A stretch of 64,000 nucleotides of DNA from Hydractinia symbiolongicarpus. Its lineage: Eukaryota > Cnidaria > Hydrozoa > Anthoathecata > Hydractiniidae. A program made the position numbers and the translations under genes. The notes beneath the pieces were generated by a model. It did no database searches, was not told the DNA's origin, and saw only the letters and a program-made list of their open reading frames with translations. The stretch covers positions 14,074,001-14,138,000 of the forward strand of contig NC_079887.1 in assembly GCF_029227915.1 (NCBI RefSeq), read 5' to 3'. Shown here piece after piece: positions 1 through 13,636 of this stretch; position 1 is the first letter of the stretch, and every line of letters begins with the position of its first letter.

Positions 1-181
1 ATGCAATACGTTAATGAGGCTTTTTTGTTCATTTTTGTTAGAGCGATCATCACATTCATAGGACAGTGTCAGCATGTTTGTGACTTCGTATTCTACCGAA
101 ACAATGTCTACGATATTGTAGAGAGTTTACAGTTTATTATCATGATTGCTAATAATAATTACAAATCAACCACAAATTTAC

Positions 182-3100
182 CTTTTTTCCTTTTTTAGTT
201 GGTGTTATAAATATCTTTGCTCTTTCGTAAAATACTTGTCGAAAAGTCTGTTTTACTAGCGGGTTACGTGCAATTTGAATAGCAACCATGTGACGAGCAC
301 CAGACAGAACAGCTTCAGCTGATGGGAAAGCACTAAAAACAAAGTTAACTAGTGATTATCTAAACACCTACAACATCAACCTTTAAGGACTCTCAAAAGG
401 ACTTCTAAACTTCTACTTAACACAGCTATTAGAACTAACAAGGTGCTCAAAAATGTAAGCATTATACTGGTGCATCATGAAAAATAGAAAAACAACTAAA
501 AAAGTTTTTCTAAGAAATCAGTTTTTGCAACATCATTATACTGTCAGAATAAGCAGTAATTGATAAAAATATATCAATAACATGTCTAAATAATTATTTG
601 CAGAACAGCCTTTGTAATTAACATCAGCAGTCAGTAATTGCAAACATGGTAAAGCTTTAACTTTATGGTGGTTATGATTGACAGCTGTTAAAGATATCTT
701 ACAGTTAAAAGCTTATGACAGCAGGTTAAAGTTTATAGCTTGTGTTGGGATGAAATATCAATAATCAACACAAAAACACGCACTTGCATGTAAATTCTGC
801 AGCTGCTTCTAAAGGCTCTTGAGGATGTTGTTCAGGCTCATGACGTTGATAGTTATCACGCATATTTTCGCCAAACTGTTCAGGAGTAAGTCCAAACCGA
901 GAAGCCATTGGAGATAATCCTAACAAATATAAATGATGGCAAGAGTCCAAAATTTGAAAGAAAAGAGTAAAATCAATACATATAACTTAATATATAGAAC
1001 ATATTTGTGATAAATAAACTGTTACATGTAAATTGCCATCTAGGAAGTTGTTAGGTAGCAACTTATACATGTTTTGAATGTTCTGAATTACATTAGGAGA
1101 TTAGCTAATGATGCAGAAAGTTATGCTGCAATATCAATAAAGTTTAAGAGTGAATAAAAATGTTTTCTTTGTTATACAACTAGCCAAGGTTACGGTTACG
1201 CACATTAATCTACCATTTTATTTTCCAGAAGGAAATCTCCAGTAAATTTCTCAGGTATAGGACCCTGTGAACATTCTTTAAAAAAACAACTTAGTCATTC
1301 TTTGCTACGAAGATTATATATTACCTTTTTAATATGTAACGAAATGAAAACCAAACTTACCATTATCTTTACATATTGTATATAAGTCGCGTTTCTTTGG
1401 CAGCCTCCTTTTGCGTTCCTCCACTTCTTCAACAGGTTCGTTTTCAGCCTCTGAATCAGTAACCTCTATTTCTTTGTCTTCGTACTCACTTTCTTCATCT
1501 TCTTCATTCTCCTTATTCTGGTCTTCTTTTTCAGTTGTAAAATCTATATCACCTGTTTTTTCCTTATCTGTTTCAGACGCTTTGTTAGCATCCTTATCTG
1601 TTTCCACTTCCATGGGTTCTCCAGTTTCAGGGTCTGTTTTATTGTTCTCTGTGTTTTCTTTCTTATCTTCATTATTTTCACTAACATCGGTTGGTTTTTC
1701 TTTTTTTTGTTCTTTTATTTTCTTTACTCTAATAATTTTTTTTTTTGTTTTCTTTCCCTGTCTTTTAATTCTATCATTTTTTTCCTTCCAATCTTGCATG
1801 GAAGGTATATTGTTCCCGTAATATAACTGGAAATGCAAGTAAGAATCTTTTAACTCCTCCACATTCTGTGCATTGTCAAGTCTGAAACAATATTGAAAAA
1901 GAACTAGAACTTACAAGGATAAAGCTGATGTTTAAGCTTCATAATTACTCTCCATTGCATAACATATACTTCGAAAAAATATCCTATACTTCTTTTATGA
2001 GACGTTTTGTTATAAGTTGAAATTATCATTGAATAATATAAATATTATCATGTCATGAACAAGCGAGTTTATTCTAGGCTATGTTTCCACAGCTACAGCT
2101 GTCATCGACAGGCAATGATCGTAATCATCTTTGGCTATTTATTATTTGAAGAGATAATTAGAGGATCGAAATTAACCAATCAGATCACAGCAATTAAAGT
2201 AATTAACTTTTTCACGCACCCAGATGGAAGCAATAAATTGATTAAAATCTTTCCTTTTTCTAAAAGTTCGCTTTATGTTACGTTAATTTCAATCCTCTAA
2301 GTATCTGTTCAAATAATAAATAGCCAAAGATGATTACGATCAATGCCCGTCGATGACAGCTGTAGTTGTCGAAACGTAGCCTAGAATAAACTCGCTTGTT
2401 CATGACATGATAATATTTATATCATTCAATGACGATGACTGAACAGATAAGTGGTAATATTTTTAAAATAGAAATTATCAGTTAAAAAAAAAAGTTTTAA
2501 CCATCAGTTTAATTGAATAAGTACATTCTATTAATAAAATCATCATAAAAAGTGCTATATTACCGATCAATGTCTTCCTGCTCAAGAATACGAAATCCTT
2601 CCTGAAGAGGTTCGTCTGGATTATTTCTTGTCACTTCAAACTGAAACGTCTGCATGTCTTCAAATAACCGTTTCATGTTTTCCTTACGTTTCGTAAATTG
2701 GGTCCACTAAAACATAGATAACAGACTAATGTTAGGTGATATGACTTTTAAAACAAGCATGTAAACAAGTTAAAAAAACCCTCTAAAATTACCTTCTCGT
2801 CCCATTCATACACTTTCCACAGATCATCCTTTTTTAGTTCAGGCTCAACGTATTCTTTGCGGTACATAGCGATAAAGGGAACCTAAACATTTTGGAAAGT
2901 TTCTGGTAATATGTAAAATTTGCAAATGGTCATATAGAAATTGATAAAAAATATAAACAAGGTTGTACCTCAAACATGTCTTTTTTCATAAAGCTTAATG
3001 CAGCTCTTATTCTTGGTATAGCCGTTACATTTTTAGCTTCAAACCCTGTGTGATGTTTATTTGGATCAGTTGGGTCCTGTAACAAACAGAAAAGATACCT

Positions 3101-6100
3101 TATATATGTATTTTAGGTGTAGAGTAACAGATTTGCAAAAATGTTTTTTTCATTTAAGCTCCCTTGAACTATGAAAAAACAGAGAAGAAAAACATAATTG
3201 TTGTATTTTCAATAAAGGTATTTAAGCACCCCCATATTTGGAGTTACAAAGATATAGGAACTTTGATAAAATATAAAAATATTGGTGACTTATAATAGTA
3301 ATTCTTCTTTTCATGATAAAAATTGCTTTTATGTACGTTAAATGACGACATTGACGTTGTACTATGACTGGTTAATTTGAACAACATAAAAATACCTGAA
3401 AGTTTTGCTGAGAAATTGGTGGTTGCATAAACGCCTGTTTGTAAATCCACTCTGCTTCTTCATCCAGCTCTTCTTCGCTGATAAATTGGACTGAAATACT
3501 TCGGAGTTGAAATCGCTCAGGAACATCAGTTACTTTGATTTTGTTGTCTTGTAAAGTCATGTGACCTTTTTCCAACTCAGCTGGCTCAAAAACCTAAAAA
3601 AAAAAATTAAACTAAATGAATGACAACCTAAAACCCTACACATTGTTGCATACTGTATTTTTAAAATAGTCTGTGTCAACTTCACATATGCATTCATAAA
3701 AATGACAATAACAAAGAAATCCAGTTAATTTGAAGACTTTTAAATAAGTACTACGTCTTTAGAAAATAATTGCACCTAATCAAAAAAAAAACTCACCTTA
3801 AAGATGTCTGTCTTTGATTTCTTCTTTGCCTTTCGCTCTGCCATTTTTGCAGCCAATTGCTCTTCATCTAGGTCAGAGTCGTAATCAACATCTTCATCTA
3901 ATGCTTCAACATCTGCATCAAACTCGCTCAAATCAAATTCCAACCCAAATATGTCCTGAGCTTCTTGAAGTGCACTGAATACAAAAATCATTCTAATAAC
4001 TGCAAATCTAATTTCCTATTTTCAGCTTATCTTTAAGAACAAAATCAATAAAAAATCTGCTAACATTATTAAGGCACACAAGCAAAAACCTTTTTAACAA
4101 TACATCCCAATTTAAGAGAATTTAGCATTCTAAAAGCTATATAAATAATGTGTTATGTATTGTTTTCATATAAAGATATGAAGGTCAAAATAAAGTGTGT
4201 ATGGTTAATTCAAAATGGTCTTATACCTGCAAGGAATAAATGCAAAAAAAACAAAAAAAACAAGCATGATAAACAGTTTACTGACCTATCAACATATCTT
4301 TTACTAGTATGCTTTTTCTTGACTTTTTTTCCCTTGATGGGCTCATCATCATCATTAACAATAAAGTTATCAATATTATCACCATCTTCATCTGAGCTTT
4401 CATCCACTTGCTCTACTGCAACATATTGTTGTGACTGTCTTGAAGTTGGCCGTGCAGAGCGAATAGATTTGGCATCTTCTTCATCAGCTAGGTCAAACAA
4501 ATCTTGGGCAATTTGGTCGCGGTCATTACCAGGCTTCTCAACCTCGTCATCCGAATCAGAATCAAGAAGCTTGACACGACTGTGTTTTTTCTACAATTAA
4601 TACAAAATTCAATATATTATCATAGTATGTAGAAGGTCCTTAGGTACCCCTTTTAAGGTCTCCCTAGTCTTTCTGTTTTAAGGTGGTTGTGTTTTATCAA
4701 ATAATAATAAAAAACACAAAAATATATTTAATTATTTGGAAGAAGATTTATCATGTATTACAAAATGCTCGTATATTTTATCTTGTTGAATCACCTAGTC
4801 TCAGAGAACTAGCTGGGGTCACATTGTACAAAAATATTCTTTTCTTTACAGGGTTAGATAGTACTTAAAAATGATTCAGAGTTTGCACAAGAAAAAATAC
4901 ATTAAAAATGACACTTGAACAATTGAGATTGTTTTGCAAGGTGCTTCAATTTTTTTAAGACATAAAACAAATAAATCTTCATTGATACACTTTTTGTAAT
5001 TTCATGGCTGAAATTTAATGTTACTTCTTAAAATTCTAACAAAAGAAATCCTCTAGTCTCATAGTTAAATTGTATATGTAATGTATATGTATATAAAATA
5101 TATAAATCTATAAACAAAATAACATGCATGTTTATTTGCAAATCAAAAGTACGTGGTATTCCTTGCTGACATCACCAAAGTCTTAAAACCCTTATATGAT
5201 CACGTCATTAACCTGTTTAATCAGAAACAGGTGGGTTGACCCAGTAGTAAGAAATTGTTCCCATTTTAGTCCCAGGTGGTCCCTAGTTTCTAACCATTTT
5301 TAAGTTATTAACTTTTCTTAGTTAATGAATTGACGTCAGTCTAAATGCATTAGCATCGTACCAGAACTTTTAGACAATTAACAAAAAGACATACTTTTTT
5401 CAGCTACTTTAAAAAAAATACAATGTCTCACATGCACATGTGCCAGATACCAAATTGTCATCAAATCAAACTTTAATTTTTATTTCCTTTTTGGATAAGT
5501 GGATTTTTCAGGGACCTGATCTACTAGTTAATAGTATTAGTATGAAAGAAAGATAATCAAAATCACACCTTTTTAATTGTAAGACCTGTGTTTTCCTGGA
5601 TCAATTTTAAGTCATCATCGTCGATTTCCTCATCCTCATCACTTTCTGTCAGTAAGAAGATATGCATAAACAAATTTACCCGAAAATTAATTAATATTAT
5701 ATATAAAAGAAGCATGTTAAAGAAATTTGCAAAAACACATAGTCGGCAGAACCAGTTTAGATAAATACATTGATTTGTTAACTTCATTTTACATCAAATG
5801 CAAGGTTAAATAAATTATAAAGCTTCAAGGATTGCCCAGCAAAGATCTGACGATGCTCCAACACAGTTTGGAAAGAAATATATTATCAGTTTTTCAAAAA
5901 CCAATGTTAATACAAATAAAGAAAATTGTTCTACTGATGCTACTTATGTACACATGTCACATTACGATAACATTCTAGGTAAGACTATACCTAATTTTCT
6001 TTTTCGACTAGGACCTTCCTCTTCATCACTTTCTTCATCATCATCATCTTCTTCTATGACCCTGTCATCGATAATATCATTGATCTCGTTTTCATCTAAA

Positions 6101-7348
6101 AGTAAAAAGTAAGATAAATAGATTGTTCTTGAATGAAACCACAAGATGTTGTTAGCATGGTGTTTTAATTAAGCAATGTTTACAATGTCTATGTGGGTCT
6201 ATAAAATATTGTACCATGAATTACATCACAGGAAATCACAATCACAAAAGAAATGTGATTATTCTAAAAGGCAACAGAAGCTCTATATGTCATACAAATA
6301 AGATTTGATTATTATAGCTTGTGAATTAAAAGAAGTTACTAATGAATTCTTTTTTTTTCAGATATTCCCAATTTAAAATTTGAGATGGCAGCAAATAGCT
6401 ACAAGAATTACAGACATTTTTCTTTAGGACTCTAAGGCTAAAAAATAGATAGTTTCTGCTTGAAAAAAGTTTAGAGAGTTACTTTCTTTGTTGACTAGAA
6501 AAGGTCTTGTCAATTGAGGTGAAAGTTATGTTGTATGCAGCCAGTGTAAAAAGTTTTATGTTATACGGTAGTGAAACATAGGCAGTGAAGCATGAAGATT
6601 TTGACAGTTTAGAAACGAATGATATGCGAATGGTTAGGTGGATGTGCAACGCTAATTTTAGAGATAGAAAGAGTTAAAAGATCTCAGAAACAGGCTAGAT
6701 ACCTGTACAATCCGTAGAATTAAAGATGTTATTTAGATAAGAAGATTGAGTTTTATTTGGACACTTGGAACGAATGGAAGAGGATAATTGGGTAAGAAAG
6801 TGTAGAGACTTAATGCTCCCTGGGGCAAAGCCCAGAGGTGGACCGAGAAAGACTTGGGAGGAGGTAATAAGGACAGACTTGACACAGAAGAATTTGAGTT
6901 TAGATCTACCAATCTAGATCAGATTGGAAGGTCATTAATATACCTGTCCAACCCATGCTAGCATGGAAAACCCACGTCAAGCCGAGAATGATGATGATGA
7001 TTTCAGTTAAAATTATCTGATAATTTTTATTTTAAAAGTAATTTTGAATTTATAAATCAAATTTTGGGAATCTATATTGCAGTTAGTCAAACTTTTTGTG
7101 AAACTCAATTAATGGCTCAGTTATATCTCATTTCTCAAAATACACATTTGTTTATAACCTAACATTATTAAAATACAAAATTATTTTTCCATATTCTTTT
7201 TCTAAAAATTCTTAGTATTTTACTACTAAACACACATACCTATATTATCTCCCTCATCTTCTTCATCATCATCATCCTCATCTTTTTGTTTTGTTTCGTC
7301 TAAATCTTCACCAGATTCCTCAGCTTCACTGTCGAAAAAGTCTGACAT
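182..7348 (-). CDS. SUPT6H: Transcription elongation factor SPT6, N-terminal part (12 exons, 3' end outside window)
   Basis: SPT6 is a nuclear histone chaperone and RNA polymerase II elongation factor. Coding exons on the minus strand: 7348-7240, 6095-5991, 5645-5569, 4590-4286, 3974-3797, 3593-3396, 3076-2969, 2882-2793, 2706-2564, 1881-1361, 919-784, 332-182. Every junction has GT/AG ends and phase is continuous, giving about 707 codons. The start [12 protein letters not shown] closely resembles vertebrate SPT6 (MSDFVESEAEES). Next come acidic stretches, the [13 protein letters not shown] helix that in the family binds IWS1/Spn1, the [12 protein letters not shown] core, a [16 protein letters not shown] helical segment, [20 protein letters not shown], and [17 protein letters not shown] leading towards the YqgF-like region. 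The YqgF, death-like, S1 and tandem SH2 parts are not in the window. Exon 10 (1361-1881) carries an unusually long Lys/Glu-rich insert. Bases 1-181 look like intron. Introns 1 and 9 hold transposon debris. Family assignment is secure; exact borders were judged by eye. Confidence 0.95.
2026..2432. mobile_element. Foldback MITE, about 400 bp, in SPT6 intron 9
   Basis: The segment is almost one long palindrome. The left arm (from TCATTGAATAATATAAAT, through CAAGCGAGTTTATTCTAG and GTAATCATCTTTGGCTATT) reappears inverted in the right arm, which ends ATCATTCAATGA. The arms are roughly 160-170 bp with few mismatches and a short centre near 2200-2270. There is no coding capacity, so this is a non-autonomous inverted-repeat element. 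The superfamily is not identified, and target-site duplications are unclear. Confidence 0.8.
6490..7001 (+). mobile_element. Degenerate LINE 3' fragment in SPT6 intron 1
   Basis: Translation on the plus strand gives pieces of the C-terminal part of a non-LTR retrotransposon polyprotein: MLYGSET, then [20 protein letters not shown], then [13 protein letters not shown], interrupted by stops. The fragment ends with the 3' sequence CCCATGCTAGCATGGAAAA and a short GAT-triplet tail. It lies antisense to SPT6. It belongs to the same family as the copy at 12680-13636, which shares the [10 protein letters not shown] motif and the same 3' end. It is dead. Confidence 0.8.
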
Positions 7349-8680
7349 TGCAAAATATAAATGTTTTACTAAAAAAAAAAAACAATTAAATAATATAATA
7401 GGTTCTTCATTGGCCCTTTTTACTCATGTTAGAAAGACATCAATTTTCGAACTGGTTGCAAAGCACACTGTTTTACTTACAATCTCTAGACAGCTTGAAA
7501 TAATTATATATCAAATTTTAGTGTAAATAAATATTATTATATTTCCATATTTAAACAAGTTAGTCCATTTTTTAACAAACTCACTAAAAATGACGTTTCA
7601 TTAGTGACCGATTTACACACCCTATGTTGAGCTAAAAATTTCTGCACAATTAAAAAAACTTTTTTTAAAGAACTACAAATTTTGTTTTGTATTGTAATTG
7701 TGTGTTTGCCAGCAAAATTAATAAAATCAAAAAAACATTTCGGCAAATTATTTATATGCATAAGCTGCATACAAATTTGTATACGGCATGTTGAACTCTA
7801 CGCAGGAGAGTATAATTCAATAGAATTATACTGACCTGCCGAATAAGAGTACCGCTTTATAGAAGCATGTGTGAGAAAGAAAGCAGAATGAATTTCAACA
7901 CAAAACAACATAAAATTATATTTTATAAACATAAATTACATTTTTATGTGAATACGATATTTCCTGTTTTTATATAACTAACAAAAATAGGTCAGTGATT
8001 TGTTATTTTGATAGTTAAAATTAGTATGAAAGTTTCCCTGCAGTTTATCTACATTTTAAGTAGCTACAAAACACATCTGCGTCTACCTATAACCACCGTC
8101 CATCAATTAACCAAATTCAATGGAAAACATGTTTTATGACGGTCTTTTAAACTAAACCATTCTTTCAAGCTAAAACTTTGCTTCTAATATGCTTGTAATT
8201 TGAAAATTCGCAGTGCCAGGCGCAACAACTTCCTTTATCCAACCAAGAGAGAAGCTTTAATAAAAAACATCATGCGTATTCTTTCTCCAGCTGACAAAAA
8301 ACTTTCTGCGAACACTAAACATACCACACCTACACGGCTACAAAGTTTCATGTCAGTTCAGCATGAAAATGTCTTCATAAGTCAGTCATAGTTAATTTAT
8401 CAGGGGGTAGATGTACAATTTTTGTCAACTTCATATTTATTTGCTGTTCAATGACTTTAATAATAAATATTCAAAAGTGATATGTTTTTTATTATTTATT
8501 GTTGCAAAAAACAATTGTACAAAGAAGTGCAGCATCATTTGTTTTTGTTTTTACTGTTCTTAATGTTTTTTCACAGGGCGCTACCCCTTAATGAAATACT
8601 CTGAACGTACTTATGTTAAAATTATGCAATGTATTTCAACATACTTACGTAAAAAGTATGAGGTCTGTCTGATGTGTTTT

Positions 8681-8724
<44 letters not shown>

Positions 8725-11700
8725 ATTTATATTTTTTATCCCCTAATGCAATAGAAAGTGAAAGTACGCCCAAGTGCGTTAAAATATATTTAGGTGGTAT
8801 ATGCTACTATTTTTATGGTGCATCAAGGCAAATTAAGGATAATTAAGCAGTTTTATACGTATTACGCCTTATCATTAATGAATATGTGCTCAACTATATA
8901 ATATAATATAATGCATGTAATTACGCTCTTTACTCGCGTGAAATAAAAAAAATTAACAAAGGAATTATAAAAGTTAATTTTCTGCAGAGTAGTTAATGTC
9001 GCCGCTTAAGGCTATGCTTTAAGCATTTATAACTATTAAAAACTGTATTCCAAAAATCAATCGTTTTACATCGGCAGCTTCAACTGTATCATTAAAAACA
9101 GTTTATAACCACTTGTGGTTAAATTAAATTTTTTTTAAAAAGTTAATTAAATGCCGTGTTTTTTTCCGCCGTGTTTAAATTAAATGTGTTTTTTTCTGCC
9201 TGTGTGTAATTAAATGTGTGTTGAACATTTTATTTTAAAATTCTTAACTGTATAAAAGAACATAACATACTTGCGTAAGAAATTTTTAAATCTTATTTTT
9301 CAGATTGTCGAAAAGAGGAAAAAATGTGTAAAAATGTGAATGTTTTCATTCATTCTTTTTTGTATATAATTTAATTGTTGCCACCAGCTCTTGAGGGACC
9401 GGTTTTATATTTGATACAATATGAACACCTGTGACTTCAAATAAACCTTCTGCATTGTCATTGGTTTTTTTAAATAAATTACATTCAAGACCTTATTTCA
9501 AAATGTCAAGATGTTGTTTTGTAATTTTGTACTACGTAACAGATAGACTTTTTCGAAAATGTCTTTTTCTTGTTTTACTTTTAAAAATCTAAAAATCTAA
9601 AAACAACTTCAAACTATTCCAAACAAGCCGTCTACCAAAAGCTAGCAAACAAAACTGGAAACCTGAATATATGAAAAATGACTCCCATTTTTACCATTGT
9701 TATAGATATAGATAACATACGGAGAAAATATAACCCTGGGAACAAGGTTGGGAATAATAGCACTACATACAAAATGGCAGACCATTGCAGTAAGTGCAAC
9801 GTGTGGCACGTGTCAGCGTCTCTTCGTCCACTGTTTAAATTTAATTATATGGTATTTACCTATTATAAATTACTTCCCACAACGAACCAAGGTGTTTTGT
9901 TAATATATTTAGCACTTTTACACCACTTAAAGAACACTCACCGGACTGATAAGAGTAAAAAAAAACAGGAAAAAAATCGGAAAAAACGCACTCGCAAATT
10001 TTCTAAAATAGATTTACGTGTGCGATGTGTAGCACGCATGTTGTTTTCTCTTCGTGGAATTCCTTGTGATCTTATATAATGCTTCAACTATAAAACAGGT
10101 ATAGTGGATGCCAGTATTTTTTTAAAAAAAACAGCTAAAGTAGTTTTTAAGAGCAAGTTTTAATTATTATAGTGGAAATTGCTTTGTTAAGTTGTTTTTA
10201 TTATCTTGTGGTCTGTTGTTTATTCTGGACTCACTGTCCCTTACCTTCTGTGCAAAAACTAGATTTAATAAAAACTATATAGCTACAAAAACTGTTTATG
10301 TCTTTTGGGCTAAAAAAGCGACTTCACAATTTTCCCTAAAAAAAACCTGACATTGGCGTGAATCTACAAAGATGTTAAGCTGAAGAAGCAGTGAAGCCAA
10401 AAAGGTGTGAAGTAAGTCAAAAAGTGAAAGTTTATTTCACACAATATATACCTACTTATACAATACAATAATAATGATTGTGGATAAGAAGGATATTTTG
10501 AGGTATTATTCTCTCGATCAGAATGTAACATGGTACAACTTTTCATGGTCAAAAGCTCACAGAAGAAGCTTTGATTAAATAGAACAACAAGTATCAGGAT
10601 TAAAGTAAAACTGAATTAGCCAAAACTTACCTAAAATTACACATGACAGGTTTAAAGTTAGTAAACAAAGATTCTTTAAAAAATTCAGCCCCGTTTATGA
10701 AAAGGTGACTGGCGTAAATGGTGACCTGTATATAATTGGTTTAAAAGTATCACTTGACATTTGCCGACTGGGGGAGAATGAAGGTAGTGAAAAATAGCTA
10801 AGCAAGTAAAACCACGTCACCTCTCCCTAGAGAGAATGTGCAAAAAGGAATTTTGGGTATTGAACACAATGAGTTATTTCACATTAACAGAAAGGGAGGG
10901 GGGGGCACAAGACAAACAAACAATGCTATAAACATGCAATCACACAGGAGACACCCACAGCTACAAGACAATGCATAAGCTACACAAAAAACATTGTCAT
11001 CAAGTTGTAAATAAGTAGCTTAAGGGGGGGGAATTCTAGTTGTTCCTTTGTCAGTTGAAAGGTTGAGGGGTTATTCTAAATATAGCTAAGCCTAATTCTT
11101 CAACTTTTCGCAGTAGTTTTAGGCCCAGGATGGCAATCGGAATAGAAAATATGAATCCAGTATTACGCACCAACATTGAGATTATCAAATTCGTGGTATC
11201 GGGAAAATATTTGTCGGATTAATTTATCTATCATCTCTCTTTTGTTAAAAAGAAAAAATGAATTTTTCTTTTAGTTCTTTTTTTAACTTCTGTTAGTTAA
11301 GATTATTTAATTTGAAGCATTTTAAAAAACATTTGTAACATTTAGTTGCCTGAAAGTGACCCGGAGCAAATACTATATTTTCGGGGAATTTTGTACATTT
11401 GATTTGGTCTTTTTGCTTTTGTCTCTCACTAGCGCGCGCTAATTAAATTGACAGATTTGTTAATTGGCACAGCGCCAATTTATGCGAACGCCAGGTTTGA
11501 CCAGCGAAGAAAAAAATTAAAATAACAAAAATAGTCCTTATTTTCAGGTTTTAGAAGCTATTTTTTATATTATTATTCATCTGGGTAAGTTGAATCGTTT
11601 AGCGGAAAAACACCTTCCGTTGCTCTTTTCCTTAACAAATTTTTCCCCGATAAACTTCGGGACCCGCTAACACGCGAGTGAAGAACACAATGCGCATGCC

Positions 11701-12679
11701 CTATCTTTCACTTTCAAAATAATATGGTGGCAAATAACGTAAATATTCATGAACAACGACAAACGGGGAGATGCAAACTGCTGATCCTATAGCACATTTT
11801 TTTATTATTTTAGATATATTTTATCTAGCTATGCTTATCATCGTTTTTAAGACTAAATTAAAGCGTTTTAGTCAAACGTGCCGTGCCAGGCTAGCTTCAG
11901 AAGATTGCATCCATTCCACTTCTCAGTAGTCCAGTTGGCCCCATCACGAACCAGGAATCCTGTGATCCAGATATTAGCTGTCCAGGAAATCTAGGATATA
12001 GAAAATTAGGTCCCAGACCTAGATTCCAGACATTGGATCCCCTTGAACTAGGGATATTTGATGTTTTCACTACTGTTTTCGTTTGTTGATAAGTTGGGGA
12101 TCAGCTAAGGTATCCATACATTCCAACCTTCCTGATTTGAGCGAAAGACTTCTAGTATTAGGGCCATACTCCAGATGTTCTGTATGGTATGCATTTTGAT
12201 ATTTAACGTATTTAACAATTTTTTGTGAGCGCATTTAAGAATTATTTTATTGATATGATAAAAACATTTCTTGTTCTTCCTCAGAATCAAAAGGAAGCTT
12301 TGTTGGATTAATCAAATTATGTTTGAAAAACAAGGCACAATATACATGTTGTACCAGACTCCTATGTTCCAATTATTAAAATCCGCCTAGTTCATGAAAT
12401 TATGATAATTTCAATGGAATGCAGAGAGACTACATTTCAAATAGTCAACTATATATATTTAAAAATTCATGCAAAAAGCATGAAGAATGTTTGTTGTAAC
12501 ACCCTACCAGTTATGATGGTGCATTTTGTTTCATGTTTGGGATGATTATTTTCTTTAGTAGCGAAGTTGCAGATATATAAAAAGAAAATTTTAAAATAGC
12601 AAAGTAAAGAATTAGTTACATTTATCTGCATTTCAGTGGCCCTTTATTCTTAGTGTAAAAAGAAGAAACAGAATCTAGG
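7349..12679. other. Intergenic region without a recognised gene
   Basis: This is AT-rich sequence between the SPT6 start codon and the LINE at 12680. Short open frames occur (for example 8200-8391 and 9678-10079), but they have no family resemblance and no plausible exon context. It holds an (AT)n tract at 8684-8719, one half-copy of the CCTGGGAACAAGGTTGG repeat near 9735, and G-runs near 10890 and 11020. The SPT6 promoter must lie near 7349 upward, but I see no diagnostic element. Confidence 0.6.
8684..8719. repeat. (AT)n microsatellite
   Basis: An uninterrupted AT dinucleotide run of about 36 bases in the SPT6-SMG6 intergenic region. Confidence 0.95.
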
Positions 12680-13636
12680 CATCACCATCATCATCATTCT
12701 TGGCTTAACGCCAGTTTTCCATGCTAGCATTGGTTGAACTGGGTATATTAATGACCCTCTTCCAATCTGATCTAGACTGTGTTAGATCTAAACTCAACTT
12801 CCTCTGTATCAAGTCTGTTCTTATAACCTCCTGCCAAGTCTCTACACTCTCTTACCCAATTATCCTTCCCCATTTTTTCGAAGTGCCCCAGCCAATTCAA
12901 TCCTCTTATCTGGATAACATCTTTAATTCTACGGATACTTAGCCTGCTTCTTAGCTCATCTGAACTCTTTCTGTCTCTCAGACTGGCGTTACACATCCAC
13001 CTAACCATTCTCATATCATTCCTTTCTAAACGGTCAAGATCTTCCTGCTTAACTGCCCATGTTTCACTACCGTACAACATAGCACTTTTTACACAGGCCT
13101 CATACAACCTACCTTTTACCTCAAAACTCTGCTAGTCAACAAAGGAAGTAACTCTCTTCATTCTCCATAATCTCACTTTGCAATGCTTGCATACAAACTG
13201 AATGTCAGCTGTTAACCTTCCACCAATACTACTGCACTTCTTATGTACCCAATGTTTGCAAGTCTGAGAAAAAATTGAGTTACTACCAACCCCTTTCCTG
13301 CAAACTCCACAAGGCTACTTTCCAACTACAAGGTCACACTTGGCTGCAATGGGACTAATCATGACTTTAGACTTTGCTGTGTTCACCCTTAGCCCTGTCT
13401 CTTCTAATCCTTTCTTCCACTTCTCAAATTTTTCAACTAATTCTTCCATCGACTCTGTTATGCGAACCAAATCGTCTGCATACAATAGCTCCCATGGACA
13501 ACCTGTTCTGAACTCCATGGACAGCGCTTCTAAGACTAGAACAAACAACAAAGAGCTAAGTACAGAACCCTGATGTATACCAATATTTACACTAAATTCA
13601 TCACTAAGTGAATCGTTAATCCTGACACGACTTCTA
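12680..13636 (-). mobile_element. LINE (non-LTR retrotransposon) 3' part, truncated
   Basis: Minus-strand frames encode the reverse-transcriptase core and C-terminal region. 13644-13315 reads INDSLSDEFSVNIGIHQGSV, then the catalytic-site motif ELLYADDLV, then GLRVNTAKSKVM. Next comes a cysteine-rich stretch read from about 13310 (CRKGVGSNSIFSQTC). 13107-12772 reads LYGSETWAVKQEDLDRLERN, then [17 protein letters not shown]. The 3' end on the minus strand is followed by ATG-type triplet repeats (12680-12700), the usual microsatellite tail. The 5' part is missing because the copy abuts the foldback element starting at 13637. Frame changes show it is inactive. I do not commit to a clade. Confidence 0.85.

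Noticed and set aside
1-181. Further SPT6 exon at the window edge
   Set aside because: In no minus frame does it give the expected residues after TPTKKGKK; a GT donor lies at 181, so this is intron.
1411-1821. Plus-strand Ser-rich frame of 136 residues
   Set aside because: It is the complement of the charged SPT6 exon 10; Glu/Lys codons read backwards give Ser/Phe/Leu.
9678-10079. 133-residue plus-strand frame
   Set aside because: It runs through a dispersed-repeat half-copy, has a Lys-rich end without domain resemblance, and no exon neighbours.
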